Shown here: piece by piece, positions 45,092 through 54,406 of the stretch
Position numbering within the stretch: the first letter of the stretch is position 1
Layout: the number at the start of each line of letters is the position of its first letter
Assembly (NCBI RefSeq): GCF_012396235.1
Contig: NZ_JAAXPA010000002.1
Location: forward strand, 364,726 to 428,725
Source: Rhodococcus opacus
GTDB taxonomy: Bacteria > Actinomycetota > Actinomycetes > Mycobacteriales > Mycobacteriaceae
Direction of reading: 5' to 3'
DNA length: 64,000 nt
Made by a program: the position numbers and the translations under genes
Notes under the pieces: model-generated
Seen by the model: only the letters and a program-made list of their open reading frames with translations
Told to the model about the DNA's origin: nothing
Databases searched by the model: none

Positions 45092-46912
45092 GTGGTTGCT
45101 GGGGGTCGACTCGAAAGAGTTCGAGGAGTGCGGGGCCGAAGGCGTGGGAACGGTGTGGCAGTGACCGCGCTCCTGCTGGCAGTGTCGACGGCGATACTCA
45201 CGTCGTGCACCGCCGATCCGCCCCCGCCGGTCGAGAGCACCGACAGCCCCAAGCCGACGGCGTCGCCGACCGAGAAGCAGCCCGTCGTCGTGGCCATCGA
45301 CGACGTGGGCAGCGGGTTCAACCCGCACCTCCTGTCGGACCAGTCGCCGGCGAATTCCGCGGTCAGCGCCCTCGTGCTGCCGAGCCCGTTCCGGCCGGTG
45401 CCCGATCCCGCCCACCCGGGCGGCAGCAACTGGATTCCCGACTCCTCGCTCGTGATCTCCGCGGACGTCACGTCGCAGGAACCGTTCACCGTCACCTACC
45501 AGCTGCGGAACGAGGCGCAGTGGTCCGACGGCGCGCCCATCGCCGCCGAGGACTTCCGCTACCTGTGGCAGCAGATGATCAGTGCCCCCGGCGTGGTCGA
45601 CCCCGCCGGCTACGAGTTGATCGAGGACGTCAGGTCGTCCGGTGGCGGCAAGACGGTCAGCGTCGTCATGAAGGCCGCCTACCCGGCGTGGCGTGAACTC
45701 TTCACCGACCTGCTGCCGTCGCATCTCATCAAGGATTCCCCCGGTGGCTTCGCGACCGGACTGTCCGAGAACATCCCGGTGTCGGGCGGGCACTTCCACA
45801 TCAAGTCGATCGACCGCGGACGTGACGAGATCCTGCTCGAACGCAACGACCGGTTCTGGGACAAGCCGGCGACGCCCGACCAGATCCTGATGCGCCGCGA
45901 CGGCACCCCGTCACAGCTCGCCGACTCGATGCGCAACAACGACACGCAGGTCGTCCAGATTCACGGGGGCACAGCCACTTCCGCCCAGCTCGCGGCGATC
46001 CCCACGGTGCGGACGGGTTCGTCGTTCCAGCCGCGCGGACTCGACCTCACGCTGAACGGCCGGGTTCCCGAACTCGCGGACGTCCGGGTGCGGAAGAGCC
46101 TTCTGGAGTTGCTGGACACCGAACTGCTCGCCGTCGTCGGCGCCGGCAGCGAGGCGTCGGCGGTCCCGGCACGCTCGCAGGTCTACGCCCCCTCCGATCC
46201 CGGTTACACCGCGACCGCACCCGCGCGGCCGAGCCGCGAACAGGTGCTGGCGAAGCTGGCGGAGTACGGGTATGTCGCCGAAACACCGACGGACAGCGTC
46301 GTTCCCGCAGGGGCGGCGCCGTCGACCCAGCTCGTCCGCGACGGCGTCCCGCTGACGCTCGTCATCGGGACACCCGAGGGTGACGACACCGCGAGCGCGG
46401 TCGCTAACACGGCCGCCGACCAGTTGCGCGGCGCCGGCGTCGACGCCACCGTGACGTCCCTGCCCGCCGAGGAGTTGTATGGGGAGTCGCTCGGCAAGGG
46501 CGACATCGGAGCGGTCGTCGGATGGTCGCGCGCCGGGTCCGACCCGGCGACGGCACTGGCCTCCCGTCACAGCTGCCCGCCCACGGTGGTCGCGGCAACC
46601 CAACCGAACACCGAAACCACCGGCCCCGAACGTGATTCGGTCGCGGAGGCCGAGGCCCCGTCGAACCTGTCGGGAGTCTGCGACCCCACCCTGCAGCCGT
46701 CCATCGACGCCGCGCTGCGGGGGGTCGGTGATGTGCCGCAGGCTCTCGCCGACGCCGACCGCGCACTCTGGGATCTGGCTGCGGTGCTGCCGATCATGCA
46801 GGACCGCACACTGGTCGCGGCGGGCCCCGGCGTCGACGGGGTGTCGCTGTCGGGCGCCGTGCCGGTCGGAATATTCAGTGACGCAGCGGACTGGAGCAGG
46901 ATCAAGGAATGA
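45092..46912 (+). CDS. lpqW: Lipoprotein LpqW-like (substrate-binding fold), PIM/LAM control
   Basis: 606 residues from GTG 45092 (GTG 45155 is an alternative nearer the signal peptide). A basic N terminus precedes a signal with lipobox-like AILTSC. The rest is an extracellular solute-binding family 5 fold, with DWG-like [14 protein letters not shown] and [19 protein letters not shown]. In mycobacteria LpqW steers mannolipid flow between polar PIMs and LAM, acting with PimE; pimE is about 4 kb upstream here. Its stop overlaps the mshB start. Confidence 0.82.
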   Translation: MVAGGRLERVRGVRGRRRGNGVAVTALLLAVSTAILTSCTADPPPPVESTDSPKPTASPTEKQPVVVAIDDVGSGFNPHLLSDQSPANSAVSALVLPSPFRPVPDPAHPGGSNWIPDSSLVISADVTSQEPFTVTYQLRNEAQWSDGAPIAAEDFRYLWQQMISAPGVVDPAGYELIEDVRSSGGGKTVSVVMKAAYPAWRELFTDLLPSHLIKDSPGGFATGLSENIPVSGGHFHIKSIDRGRDEILLERNDRFWDKPATPDQILMRRDGTPSQLADSMRNNDTQVVQIHGGTATSAQLAAIPTVRTGSSFQPRGLDLTLNGRVPELADVRVRKSLLELLDTELLAVVGAGSEASAVPARSQVYAPSDPGYTATAPARPSREQVLAKLAEYGYVAETPTDSVVPAGAAPSTQLVRDGVPLTLVIGTPEGDDTASAVANTAADQLRGAGVDATVTSLPAEELYGESLGKGDIGAVVGWSRAGSDPATALASRHSCPPTVVAATQPNTETTGPERDSVAEAEAPSNLSGVCDPTLQPSIDAALRGVGDVPQALADADRALWDLAAVLPIMQDRTLVAAGPGVDGVSLSGAVPVGIFSDAADWSRIKE

Positions 46913-47787
46913 GTGAGCGGCGGCTTCTACTGGTCCATGCCCATCCCGACGACGAGACCCTCACCACCGGCGGCACCATCGCGCGCTACGCCGCCGAGGG
47001 TGCCGACGTTCACGTCCTGACGTGCACGCTCGGCGAGGAAGGCGAGGTCATCGGCGAGGAGTGGGCGCAGCTGATCGCCGACGCCGCCGATCAGCTCGGT
47101 GGGTTCCGGATCGGCGAACTGACGTCCGCGCTGTCGTGTCTCGGTGCGGGGAGGCCGCGGTTCCTCCTGGGGGCGGGGCATTTCCGTGATTCCGGCATGG
47201 CGGGCACGGCGTCGGCGGCCGATCCGCGCGCCTTCGTCAACGCCGACCGCGACTCCGTGACCGCCGCGATGGTGGCGGTCATCCGGGAGCTGCGGCCGCA
47301 CGTCGTGGTCACCTACGACCCGGACGGCGGGTACGGGCACCCCGACCACATCCAGGTGCACACGATCACCACCGCGGCCGTCGAGGCGGCGGGTTCGGCG
47401 AAGTACCCGGACTGCGGCGAACCGTGGGAGGTCGCGAAGCTGTACTGGACGGTGACCGAGGCGAGTGCGCTCGAGTCGGGAATCTGCCGCATCGGCGACA
47501 TCCCCGACGGCTGGCGACTGCCGGAGCCCGGCGAATTGCCGAGTGTCCCGGACGCCGACGTGACGACGGTGATCGACGTGCGGAGCGTGCTCGCCGCGAA
47601 GAGGGAAGCGTTGTCGGCGCACGCCACCCAGGTGACGGTTGCGCCGAGCGGAACCGAGTACGCGCTCTCCAACGACATCGCGCAGCCGATTCTGGCGGAG
47701 GAACATTTCGTGCTGGTCCGCGGCGCCGTCGGGGATCGGGACGCCGACGGCAGGGAACGGGACCTCTTCGGTGGCGTCGGTCACTGA
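46909..47787 (+). CDS. mshB: GlcNAc-Ins deacetylase MshB (mycothiol biosynthesis)
   Basis: 292 residues. The zinc site is HAHPDDE (10-16, His12 and Asp15) and GHPDHIQVH. It deacetylates GlcNAc-myo-inositol, the second step of mycothiol synthesis, and may act as a general amidase with low specificity. ATG overlaps the lpqW stop (ATGA), as in the mycobacterial order lpqW-...-mshB, although the intervening genes are missing here. Confidence 0.93.
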   Translation: MSERRLLLVHAHPDDETLTTGGTIARYAAEGADVHVLTCTLGEEGEVIGEEWAQLIADAADQLGGFRIGELTSALSCLGAGRPRFLLGAGHFRDSGMAGTASAADPRAFVNADRDSVTAAMVAVIRELRPHVVVTYDPDGGYGHPDHIQVHTITTAAVEAAGSAKYPDCGEPWEVAKLYWTVTEASALESGICRIGDIPDGWRLPEPGELPSVPDADVTTVIDVRSVLAAKREALSAHATQVTVAPSGTEYALSNDIAQPILAEEHFVLVRGAVGDRDADGRERDLFGGVGH

Positions 47788-47886
47788 CCGTCGGTATCTG
47801 TGACGAGGGTTACGTATTACACTGTGGCCCAGGTCACGCAGCGGCCTAGGTCGAGTCCGCGTGACCCCCGTCAGGAGAGGCGATAG

Positions 47887-48045
47887 ATGTACAACTGGGA
47901 TGTTCAGAACGCCATCGTCGCGTTCGTCGAGACACTTCGGCCTTCGTGGCCGGCCCAGCACGACCTGTACTACAGCGTGCTGTACGGATTCGCCGACATG
48001 CAGAGTCATTTGCTGACCCTGCTGGGCTACCCGCCCGTCGCCTGA
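47887..48045 (+). CDS. 52-residue small protein, function unknown
   Basis: ATG 47887 follows AGGAG at good spacing and encodes 52 residues (MYNWDVQNAIVAFVETLRPS, then W-P-A and a Tyr/Leu-rich second half). It starts about 100 bp after mshB and ends 14 bp before the Rv1171-like gene. The composition (Trp, Tyr, amphipathic) and lack of signal peptide recall small envelope-active proteins of mycolate bacteria, but no family is recognised. Confidence 0.55.
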   Translation: MYNWDVQNAIVAFVETLRPSWPAQHDLYYSVLYGFADMQSHLLTLLGYPPVA

Positions 48046-48059
48046 TCCACTATTGACAC

Positions 48060-48488
48060 ATGACCGTCGGCACCGCAGCGAAACCCAGACACCTCGATGT
48101 TCTGGGGAGGGTCACCCTCGCGCTGCTGGTGTTCGACGGTTTTCTGTGCGCCGTCCTCTCGGTGCTCTTCCTGCCCACCTACCTCGGGGCCACCCCGTTC
48201 CCGATCAGCATCCTCGCCGCCGCGGTCGCCAACCTGGCGCTGGTGATCGCAGCGCGGTCCACGACCGGCCGGGTGGGGACGGGAATGCTGCCGCTCGCGG
48301 GATGGGGATTCGGATTCCTGCTCTGCATGTTCGGCGGTCCGGGCGGCGACGTGCTCATGCTCGCCTCCGTCTGGACGCTCCTGCTCCTGATCGGTTCACT
48401 GGTTCCCGCGGCGGTCTACCTGTGGAAAGTCAGCGCGAAGGCGGCGTTCGGATCTGTTTCATCGACGGTGGGCGAGGGTACGCGGTAG
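48060..48488 (+). CDS. Conserved membrane protein, Rv1171-like
   Basis: 142 residues with four membrane helices (about 16-40, 46-66, 76-92 and 97-121). M. tuberculosis has an unassigned membrane protein, Rv1171, directly after mshB; this is the positional and topological equivalent. Function unknown. Confidence 0.7.
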   Translation: MTVGTAAKPRHLDVLGRVTLALLVFDGFLCAVLSVLFLPTYLGATPFPISILAAAVANLALVIAARSTTGRVGTGMLPLAGWGFGFLLCMFGGPGGDVLMLASVWTLLLLIGSLVPAAVYLWKVSAKAAFGSVSSTVGEGTR

Positions 48489-48518
48489 CGACCAGCAGTC
48501 TGCTGAAGGAGCACCGCA

Positions 48519-50036
48519 ATGACAGATCAGAACTTCACGACCGACGACGCCGGCATCCCGGTGTCGAGCGACGAGCACTCGCTCACGATCGGGACGGACG
48601 GGCCGATCCTGCTCCAGGATCACTATCTGATCGAGAAGATGGCCCAGTTCAACCGAGAACGCGTTGCGGAGCGCCAACCGCACGCCAAGGGGGGCGGGGC
48701 GTTCGGACGGTTCGAAGTTACCGAAGATGTCTCCGCCTACACGAAAGCCGATCTATTCCAACCCGGCAAGAAGACGGACCTGCTGATCAGGTTCTCGTCC
48801 GTGGCCGGCGAGCGCGGCAGCCCGGACACGTGGCGCGACCCACGCGGATTCGCCGTCAAGTTCTACACCGACCAGGGCAACTACGACATGGTCGGGAACA
48901 ACACACCCGTCTTCTTCATGCGCGACCCGATGAAGTTCCAGGACTTCATCCGCTCGCAGAAACGACGTGCCGACAACAACCTCCGCGACCACGACATGCA
49001 GTGGGACTTCTGGACGTTGTCCCCGGAGTCGGCGCACCAGGTCACGTGGCTCATGGGCGACCGCGGCATCCCGCGCACCTGGCGGCACATGAACGGGTAC
49101 TCCAGCCACACGTACATGTGGGTGAACGCCGCCGGCGACAAGTTCTGGGTGAAGTACCACTTCAAGACCGACCAGGGCATCGAGTTCTTCACACAGCACG
49201 AGGGCGACCAGATGGCGTCCATGGACACCGATTACCACACGCGAGACCTGTGGGAGCACATCGAAGGCGGCGAGTACCCGAGCTGGACCTTGAACATGCA
49301 GATCATGCCGTTCGAGGATGCCGACGACTACCGGTTCAACCCGTTCGACCTCACCAAGGTGTGGCCGCACAGCGACTACCCGCTGATCCCCGTCGGCAGG
49401 ATGACGCTCGACCGCAACCCCACGGACTACCACTGCGAGATCGAACAGGCCGCGTTCGAGCCCAGCAACCTGGTCCCCGGCATCGGCCCGAGCCCGGACA
49501 AGATGCTGATCGGCCGGCTCTTCTCCTACCCGGACGCCCACCGCTACCGGATCGGCGCCAACTACAAGGAGCTGCCCGTCAACAGGCCGCACGTGCCCGT
49601 CCGCTCGTACTCGAAGGACGGCAACATGCGCCACCACAACCCCGGGGATCCGGTCTACGTGCCGAATTCCAAGGGCGGCCCGCACGCCGACCCGTCGCAG
49701 GTGGGGGCGACCGCCACCTGGTACAGCGCCGGCGACATGGTCCGCTCGCCGTACGCGCTGCACAGGGACGACGACGACTGGGGTCAGGCCGGGACGATGG
49801 TCCGTGAAGTGCTCGACGACGCCGCCCGGGACCGCCTGGTGGACAACATCGTCGGCCATTTGCTGAACGGTGTCAGCGAACCGGTTCTGGCGAAGGCGTT
49901 CGAGTACTGGCGCAACGTCGACAAGACCCTCGGCGATCGGATCGCCGACGGTGTCGGGAAGAAACAGTCGGAGACCGACCCGAAGGCGGGCGAACAGGCC
50001 AATGCGGCGCGGAGCAGCGCGCAGGCGAAGGCCTAA
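48519..50036 (+). CDS. katA: Monofunctional heme catalase (small-subunit type)
   Basis: 505 residues, dismutating hydrogen peroxide. The distal His is H55 ([12 protein letters not shown]), the distal Asn in VGNNTPVFF, and the proximal heme Tyr in [15 protein letters not shown]. No C-terminal flavodoxin-like domain exists, so it is a small-subunit clade 3 type. ATG 48519 has AAGGAG eight nt upstream. It overlaps the VOC gene by 4 bp at the 3' ends. Confidence 0.96.
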   Translation: MTDQNFTTDDAGIPVSSDEHSLTIGTDGPILLQDHYLIEKMAQFNRERVAERQPHAKGGGAFGRFEVTEDVSAYTKADLFQPGKKTDLLIRFSSVAGERGSPDTWRDPRGFAVKFYTDQGNYDMVGNNTPVFFMRDPMKFQDFIRSQKRRADNNLRDHDMQWDFWTLSPESAHQVTWLMGDRGIPRTWRHMNGYSSHTYMWVNAAGDKFWVKYHFKTDQGIEFFTQHEGDQMASMDTDYHTRDLWEHIEGGEYPSWTLNMQIMPFEDADDYRFNPFDLTKVWPHSDYPLIPVGRMTLDRNPTDYHCEIEQAAFEPSNLVPGIGPSPDKMLIGRLFSYPDAHRYRIGANYKELPVNRPHVPVRSYSKDGNMRHHNPGDPVYVPNSKGGPHADPSQVGATATWYSAGDMVRSPYALHRDDDDWGQAGTMVREVLDDAARDRLVDNIVGHLLNGVSEPVLAKAFEYWRNVDKTLGDRIADGVGKKQSETDPKAGEQANAARSSAQAKA

Positions 50037-50410
50037 CGCTCGAACGCCACCGGGTGCCGAGGCTGGTACAGCATCATCTCGCCCGCACCGGGAATCTTCA
50101 GGGACGTGGTGAGGCCGTACCCGTCGTCGCGGATTCCGCGGGTGAACTCGGCGCCCTTGGCCTCGAGTTCCGCGACGGTCGACTCGATGTCGTCGCACAT
50201 CAGGGAGATCTCGTGGTGCGGCCGAGTCGACCACGGCTCACCGCCCCGATCGTCCGAGGTGGGGTGCACACCCATCTCGGACGGTCCGGTGCGGAAAATC
50301 AGCCACCCGCCGCCGGCGTCGACGTGTGACCAGCCGAGCACGTCCCGGAAGAAGTCGCGGGCCGCCTCGGCGTCGTCGGCGTAGACCAGTGTGTGCACGG
50401 CAGTGATCAT
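50033..50410 (-). CDS. VOC/glyoxalase-family protein
   Basis: 125 residues with one vicinal-oxygen-chelate module pair: [20 protein letters not shown] with metal-binding His6, [10 protein letters not shown] and the closing strand MMLYQPRH. The family includes lyases, dioxygenases and antibiotic-binding proteins; the substrate is not recognisable. It is divergent from the HemD-like gene. Confidence 0.85.
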   Translation of the reverse strand: MITAVHTLVYADDAEAARDFFRDVLGWSHVDAGGGWLIFRTGPSEMGVHPTSDDRGGEPWSTRPHHEISLMCDDIESTVAELEAKGAEFTRGIRDDGYGLTTSLKIPGAGEMMLYQPRHPVAFER

Positions 50411-50449
50411 GTGGGCAGCTTAGTGCGATTCGTCCGTCACACTGGGAGA

Positions 50450-51283
50450 ATGTCGAACGACGAACTTTCCGGACTGACCATCGCCGTCACCGCCGAACGC
50501 CGGGCCGCCGAGTTCATCACGCTCCTCGAACGGCACGGGGCTGCCATCGTGCACACGCCGGCCATTCACGTGCTGCCGCTCGTCGACGACTCCGATCTGC
50601 GGTCTCGCACGGCCGACATCATCGCGTCGCCGCCGGACCTCCTCGTCGTCAGCACCGCCGTCGGCTTCCGGGGATGGCTGGATGCGGCCCGGGCCTGGGA
50701 CGAGGAAGACGCACTGCTCGCCGCCCTGCAATCGGCGCGGATCATCACCCGCGGTCCCAAGGCGAAGGGCGCCGTCCGCGGCGCCGGCCTGCGCGAGGAG
50801 TGGTCGCCGGAGACGGAATCGTCCGAAGAGGTGCACGAACACCTCGTCGCCGAGGGTGTGCGCGGTCTGCGCGTCGCGGTCCAGTTGCACGGCACCATCA
50901 CCGAATGGGAGCCGATGACCGACCTGAGCGTCTCCCTCGCCGGCGCCGGGGCCGAGACGACGGCCGTGTCGGTGTACCGGTGGATCAGACCCGAGAACCA
51001 GAAGCCGCTGCTGACGCTGCTCGACCAGATCATCCGAGCCGAGGTCGACGCCGTCACCTTCACCAGCGCACCCGCCGTCTCGTCCCTCCTCAGCACCGCG
51101 AAGGACACCGACCGCGTCGAGGCCCTCCTGCACGCGTTCCACGGTCCGGTCGCACCCGTCTGCGTGGGCTCGGTGACGGCCTCACCCCTCACCGCCCTCG
51201 GCGTCGACACCATGCAACCGGCCCGTCCCCGGCTCGGCAGCATGGCCAAATACATCATCGAGGAACTCCCGAACCGGCGGTAG
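50450..51283 (+). CDS. HemD-domain protein (uroporphyrinogen-III synthase-like)
   Basis: 277 residues from ATG 50450. The fold is that of HemD: LSGLTIAVTAERRAAEFITLL, VVSTAVGFRGWLDAA, VDAVTFTSAPAV and a C-terminal AKYIIEELP. The M. tuberculosis relative Rv0260c couples such a domain to a C-terminal OmpR-like DNA-binding domain; here that domain is absent and the protein stops right after the HemD part. No other heme genes are near, so it may be a stand-alone paralogue rather than the pathway enzyme. Confidence 0.75.
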   Translation: MSNDELSGLTIAVTAERRAAEFITLLERHGAAIVHTPAIHVLPLVDDSDLRSRTADIIASPPDLLVVSTAVGFRGWLDAARAWDEEDALLAALQSARIITRGPKAKGAVRGAGLREEWSPETESSEEVHEHLVAEGVRGLRVAVQLHGTITEWEPMTDLSVSLAGAGAETTAVSVYRWIRPENQKPLLTLLDQIIRAEVDAVTFTSAPAVSSLLSTAKDTDRVEALLHAFHGPVAPVCVGSVTASPLTALGVDTMQPARPRLGSMAKYIIEELPNRR

Positions 51284-51354
51284 CCGGACGAACGGGACGA
51301 TCGTTGCGTCAGATCGAACGGGCGTCCAGTTCGTTCGGGGAGGGTGGCCCGGAA

Positions 51355-52068
51355 TCACCCGATCAGCCCGGCCGCGCGGGCGGCGTCGGACAGCACCGAC
51401 TCGAGCATGGCGGGGGTGAGCCGGCCGGTGAAGGTGTTCTGCTGGCTGACGTGGTAGCAGCCGAACAGGTGCAGGGGACGTTCGGCGCCGGGGAGTTCGA
51501 CGTGCGCGCCGTGCCCGAATTTGGGTCGCGGCCGGGGGACGGCCCACCCGGCGTCGTCGAGGACGGGGAGCAGCGACTGCCAGCCGAATCCGCCGAGGAC
51601 GATCACCGACCGCAGGTGGGGTTGCAGGATGCGCAGTTCGGCGTCGAGCCAGTGGCGGCAGTTGTCGCGTTCGTCCGGGGTGGGCTTGTTCGCGGGCGGC
51701 GCGCAGTGCACCGGGGACGTGATGCGGACGCCGAACAGTTCGAGGCCGTCGCCGATGTGGGTGGCGGTGGGCTGGCTCGCGAGTCCCACAGCGTGGAGTG
51801 CGGCGTAGAGGAAGTCGCCGCTGCGGTCGCCGGTGAACATGCGCCCGGTCCGGTTCGCGCCGTGGGCGGCGGGGGCGAGACCGACGATCAGCAGGGACGC
51901 ATCGGGTGGACCGAATCCGGGGACCGGGCGACCCCAATAGGTTTCGTCACGGAACGACGCGCGCTTCTCGCGTGCGACCTTCTCCCGCCACTCGACGAGG
52001 CGGGGGCAGGCTCGGCATTCGATCAGCTGGGCGTCGAGACCGGCGATGTCGGTCAGCGCCGCGCCCAC
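51355..52068 (-). CDS. udgB: Family 5 uracil-DNA glycosylase (UdgB)
   Basis: 237 residues. GLAPAAHGANRTGRMFTGD, with Ala in place of the catalytic acidic residue, and HVSQQN match family 5. The iron-sulfur Cys are in ECRACPRLVEWR and VHCAPPANKPTPDERDNC. The enzyme removes U, hypoxanthine and ethenoC from DNA. Start GTG 52068 overlaps the upstream PH-domain gene by 16 bp, placing it third in a three-gene unit with the two membrane PH-domain genes. Confidence 0.9.
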   Translation of the reverse strand: MGAALTDIAGLDAQLIECRACPRLVEWREKVAREKRASFRDETYWGRPVPGFGPPDASLLIVGLAPAAHGANRTGRMFTGDRSGDFLYAALHAVGLASQPTATHIGDGLELFGVRITSPVHCAPPANKPTPDERDNCRHWLDAELRILQPHLRSVIVLGGFGWQSLLPVLDDAGWAVPRPRPKFGHGAHVELPGAERPLHLFGCYHVSQQNTFTGRLTPAMLESVLSDAARAAGLIG

Positions 52069-53594
52069 ACGTCACCTCCGCCGGGTGTCACCGACTCGAC
52101 GAGCGACCACGCCTGATCGGCAGGCAGATCGATCACCAGGTACTTCCCGGTGCCTGCGGGTGTGGCGGCGATGACGGTCGCCACACCCGCCCGCCGTTGG
52201 AAGAACGTTTGACGGACGGTCCACCCGATGATCCCGTCGGCCTCGAGGCTGTCCCGGGCGCGGTCGAGGGAGCCGCTGCGGGTGATCAGCCACCCGGGCA
52301 GCACCGCATGGCCGAGGCCGCGGTACCGATCCCACGCCAGGACCACGCCGCCGACGGCGAGCGCGACGATCGCGGCCCACGCTGCCCAGAACACCGGCCG
52401 GTCGAGGATCACGAAGACCAGGGCGACGGCGAGCGCGATCTCGGCGGGGATCAGGGCCCGCGTGTAGCGCCGCCGCTGGGCGACCGGGCCGTGCGGGGTG
52501 AGCGGGACCGCGGCCTGACGGTGGTCGCTGATGACGGTGGCCATCACCCGCTCCGCTTCCGCACGCGGCGCCTGGGGGAGCAGGAGCGAGGACTCCCGCC
52601 TCTCGGCGCTGACGCCGGTCATGACGGCATCCAGTCGGGCACCGCCGGCGAGACGGAGGAGGAGCGGTTCCTTGAGGGTCGTCCCGCGGAGGCGGGCGCG
52701 ATCCAGGGTGGTCTGGCGGGTCTTCAGCAGCCCGTGGCTGACGTGCAGGGTGCGGCCGTTGTCCGTCAGCGTCATGTTGCCGTACGTGAGGAGGTACCGG
52801 ATGCAGGCCAGGGCGCTGGCGGCGATCAGGAGGACGACGATCCCGACGACGACGGCGATGGCGATCCCGACGCGCTCGGCGGATTCGATGCCCTCGGCCA
52901 CCGTCGACGAGCGGGCGATCTTCGCGCCGATTCCGTACTGGAACGCGAGACCGACGATCGCCGCGATGGTCACCACGCCGGTCACCGAGAACGGGGCGTA
53001 GCGGACCCAGACCGGTGTCCAGTGGCCGATCTCGGTCACTGCGGGCTCCTGTGTGACCGCGGTCTGTTCGACGTCGGGCGAGGGCTGCCGGGCGAGCAGT
53101 GCGGCCCGCAGGCCGGGAACCTGCCCGGTGGAGAGGGCGTTGAGTTCGAACTTCGCCGCGTCGGGTTTGGAACCGACCTGCTGGCCGGTGCCGATGCGCA
53201 CGATCGACAGCCCGAGCAGGCGATGCAGGACCCCCGCCTCGACGTCGACGGATCGGATGCGGTTGCGTGGTACCGACAGCAGGCGTTTGCGGAACAGGCC
53301 CTGCCGCAGTTGCACGTGGACCGGACCGATGCGGTAGCTCGTCGTGAACCAGCGCGAGACGCCGAACACCACGAACACGACGATGGCGACGAGACTCCAC
53401 ACGTGGTTGCCGCTCTGGGTGCCGATCACCAGCGAGATCAGCAACACGGGCAGAAGTTTGACGATCTCGTCGACCGGGTGGACGAGCAGCATCCGGCGGT
53501 CCAGGCGCAACCAGGGCTGTTCCTCCTCGGCGGCGGCCGCGGCCTCGCCGTGCGCGATGGGGGGAGCGATTCCCGGTTCCGGTGCCGCACTCAT
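52053..53594 (-). CDS. Membrane protein with bacterial PH (DUF304/bPH2) repeats, YdbT-like
   Basis: 513 residues with about six membrane helices in three pairs, each pair followed by a bPH2 domain (TTSYRIGPVHVQLRQGLFRKR and similar segments around 270 and 430). The organisation is that of B. subtilis YdbT, a protein of unclear function linked to envelope stress. It overlaps the smaller PH-domain gene (53591-54091) by 4 bp and is co-transcribed. Confidence 0.83.
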   Translation of the reverse strand: MSAAPEPGIAPPIAHGEAAAAAEEEQPWLRLDRRMLLVHPVDEIVKLLPVLLISLVIGTQSGNHVWSLVAIVVFVVFGVSRWFTTSYRIGPVHVQLRQGLFRKRLLSVPRNRIRSVDVEAGVLHRLLGLSIVRIGTGQQVGSKPDAAKFELNALSTGQVPGLRAALLARQPSPDVEQTAVTQEPAVTEIGHWTPVWVRYAPFSVTGVVTIAAIVGLAFQYGIGAKIARSSTVAEGIESAERVGIAIAVVVGIVVLLIAASALACIRYLLTYGNMTLTDNGRTLHVSHGLLKTRQTTLDRARLRGTTLKEPLLLRLAGGARLDAVMTGVSAERRESSLLLPQAPRAEAERVMATVISDHRQAAVPLTPHGPVAQRRRYTRALIPAEIALAVALVFVILDRPVFWAAWAAIVALAVGGVVLAWDRYRGLGHAVLPGWLITRSGSLDRARDSLEADGIIGWTVRQTFFQRRAGVATVIAATPAGTGKYLVIDLPADQAWSLVESVTPGGGDVWARR

Positions 53595-54091
53595 GTGGCG
53601 TCACCGACATTGGTGCCCGCGATCTCGGTGAGCCGGGCGACGGTGCGATCGGCGGTGTCCTGATCGAGGGCGGAGATCTTGACGGCACCCGCGGACGACG
53701 CCGTCGTGACGGTGACGGTCGCCAGCCCCAGCATGCGGTCGATGGGTCCGCGTTCGGTGTCGACGGTCTGGATGCGGGAGATGGGCGCGATGCGTCGTTC
53801 CTGAGTGAACCAGCCGCTGCGGGTGTAGACCGCGGTGTCGCTGATCTCCCAGCGGTGCACCCGGTACCGCCAGAGCGGTACGACGGCGACGTGGAGGATC
53901 GCGAGCACGACGGTGATCGCGAGGACCGTGACGTGCACCCACACGGGCCACCAGTGGAAGACGAGAGCGACCGCTTGCGCGACGAAGAGCGGAAGCCAGA
54001 GAAGGGCGGCGTTGATCGCCCACAGTTGCTTGGCCCTGGGGCTGGGCCGCCACAGCGGGTCCGCCATCGTGACGGTGGTGGGCACACTCAT
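53591..54091 (-). CDS. Membrane protein with one bacterial PH domain, YdbS-like
   Basis: 166 residues if the start is ATG 54091; ATG 54118 (longer) and GTG 54085 are alternatives. Two membrane helices (about 30-75) are followed by a bPH2 domain (YRVHRWEISDTAVYTRSGWF, then TQERR). Together with the YdbT-like gene after it, this is the ydbS-ydbT pair found in Firmicutes and actinobacteria. Function unknown. Confidence 0.8.
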   Translation of the reverse strand: MSVPTTVTMADPLWRPSPRAKQLWAINAALLWLPLFVAQAVALVFHWWPVWVHVTVLAITVVLAILHVAVVPLWRYRVHRWEISDTAVYTRSGWFTQERRIAPISRIQTVDTERGPIDRMLGLATVTVTTASSAGAVKISALDQDTADRTVARLTEIAGTNVGDAT

Positions 54092-54175
54092 GCCCCTACT
54101 TTGGCCGTGCCCCGGCATTCTGTCGAGAACCGACCTATCGTAAGAGAACCCCCCCGAAGTGAAAGGAGCGCAGAC

Positions 54176-54361
54176 ATGACGTCATTCGATGCGGCCGATT
54201 CTCCGGAGGTTCCCGAGGCAGACCGGCTCGAGCAGGAACTCGCCGTGGACGACGACAGTTCCGACGAGGTCGAAGAAGTGTCGTCACTGGAGGTGAACGA
54301 GGCGGACGTGGCCGAGCAGAGCCGGGCGGTTCCGGTCGACGAGGACTACCCCCGCGAATAG
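54176..54361 (+). CDS. Small acidic protein, function unknown
   Basis: 61 residues from ATG 54176 with a very good SD (AAAGGAG, seven nt). About a third of the residues are Asp/Glu; the C-terminal ADVAEQSRAVPVDEDYPRE recalls a tail that I have seen in other actinobacterial small acidic proteins. It is intrinsically disordered in appearance. It lies between the PH-domain genes and fbiC. Confidence 0.6.
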   Translation: MTSFDAADSPEVPEADRLEQELAVDDDSSDEVEEVSSLEVNEADVAEQSRAVPVDEDYPRE

Positions 54362-54406
54362 CGATCGGCGCGTTCGCGGGAGTCTGGGTGGCAGTGGTCG
54401 TCGTCG

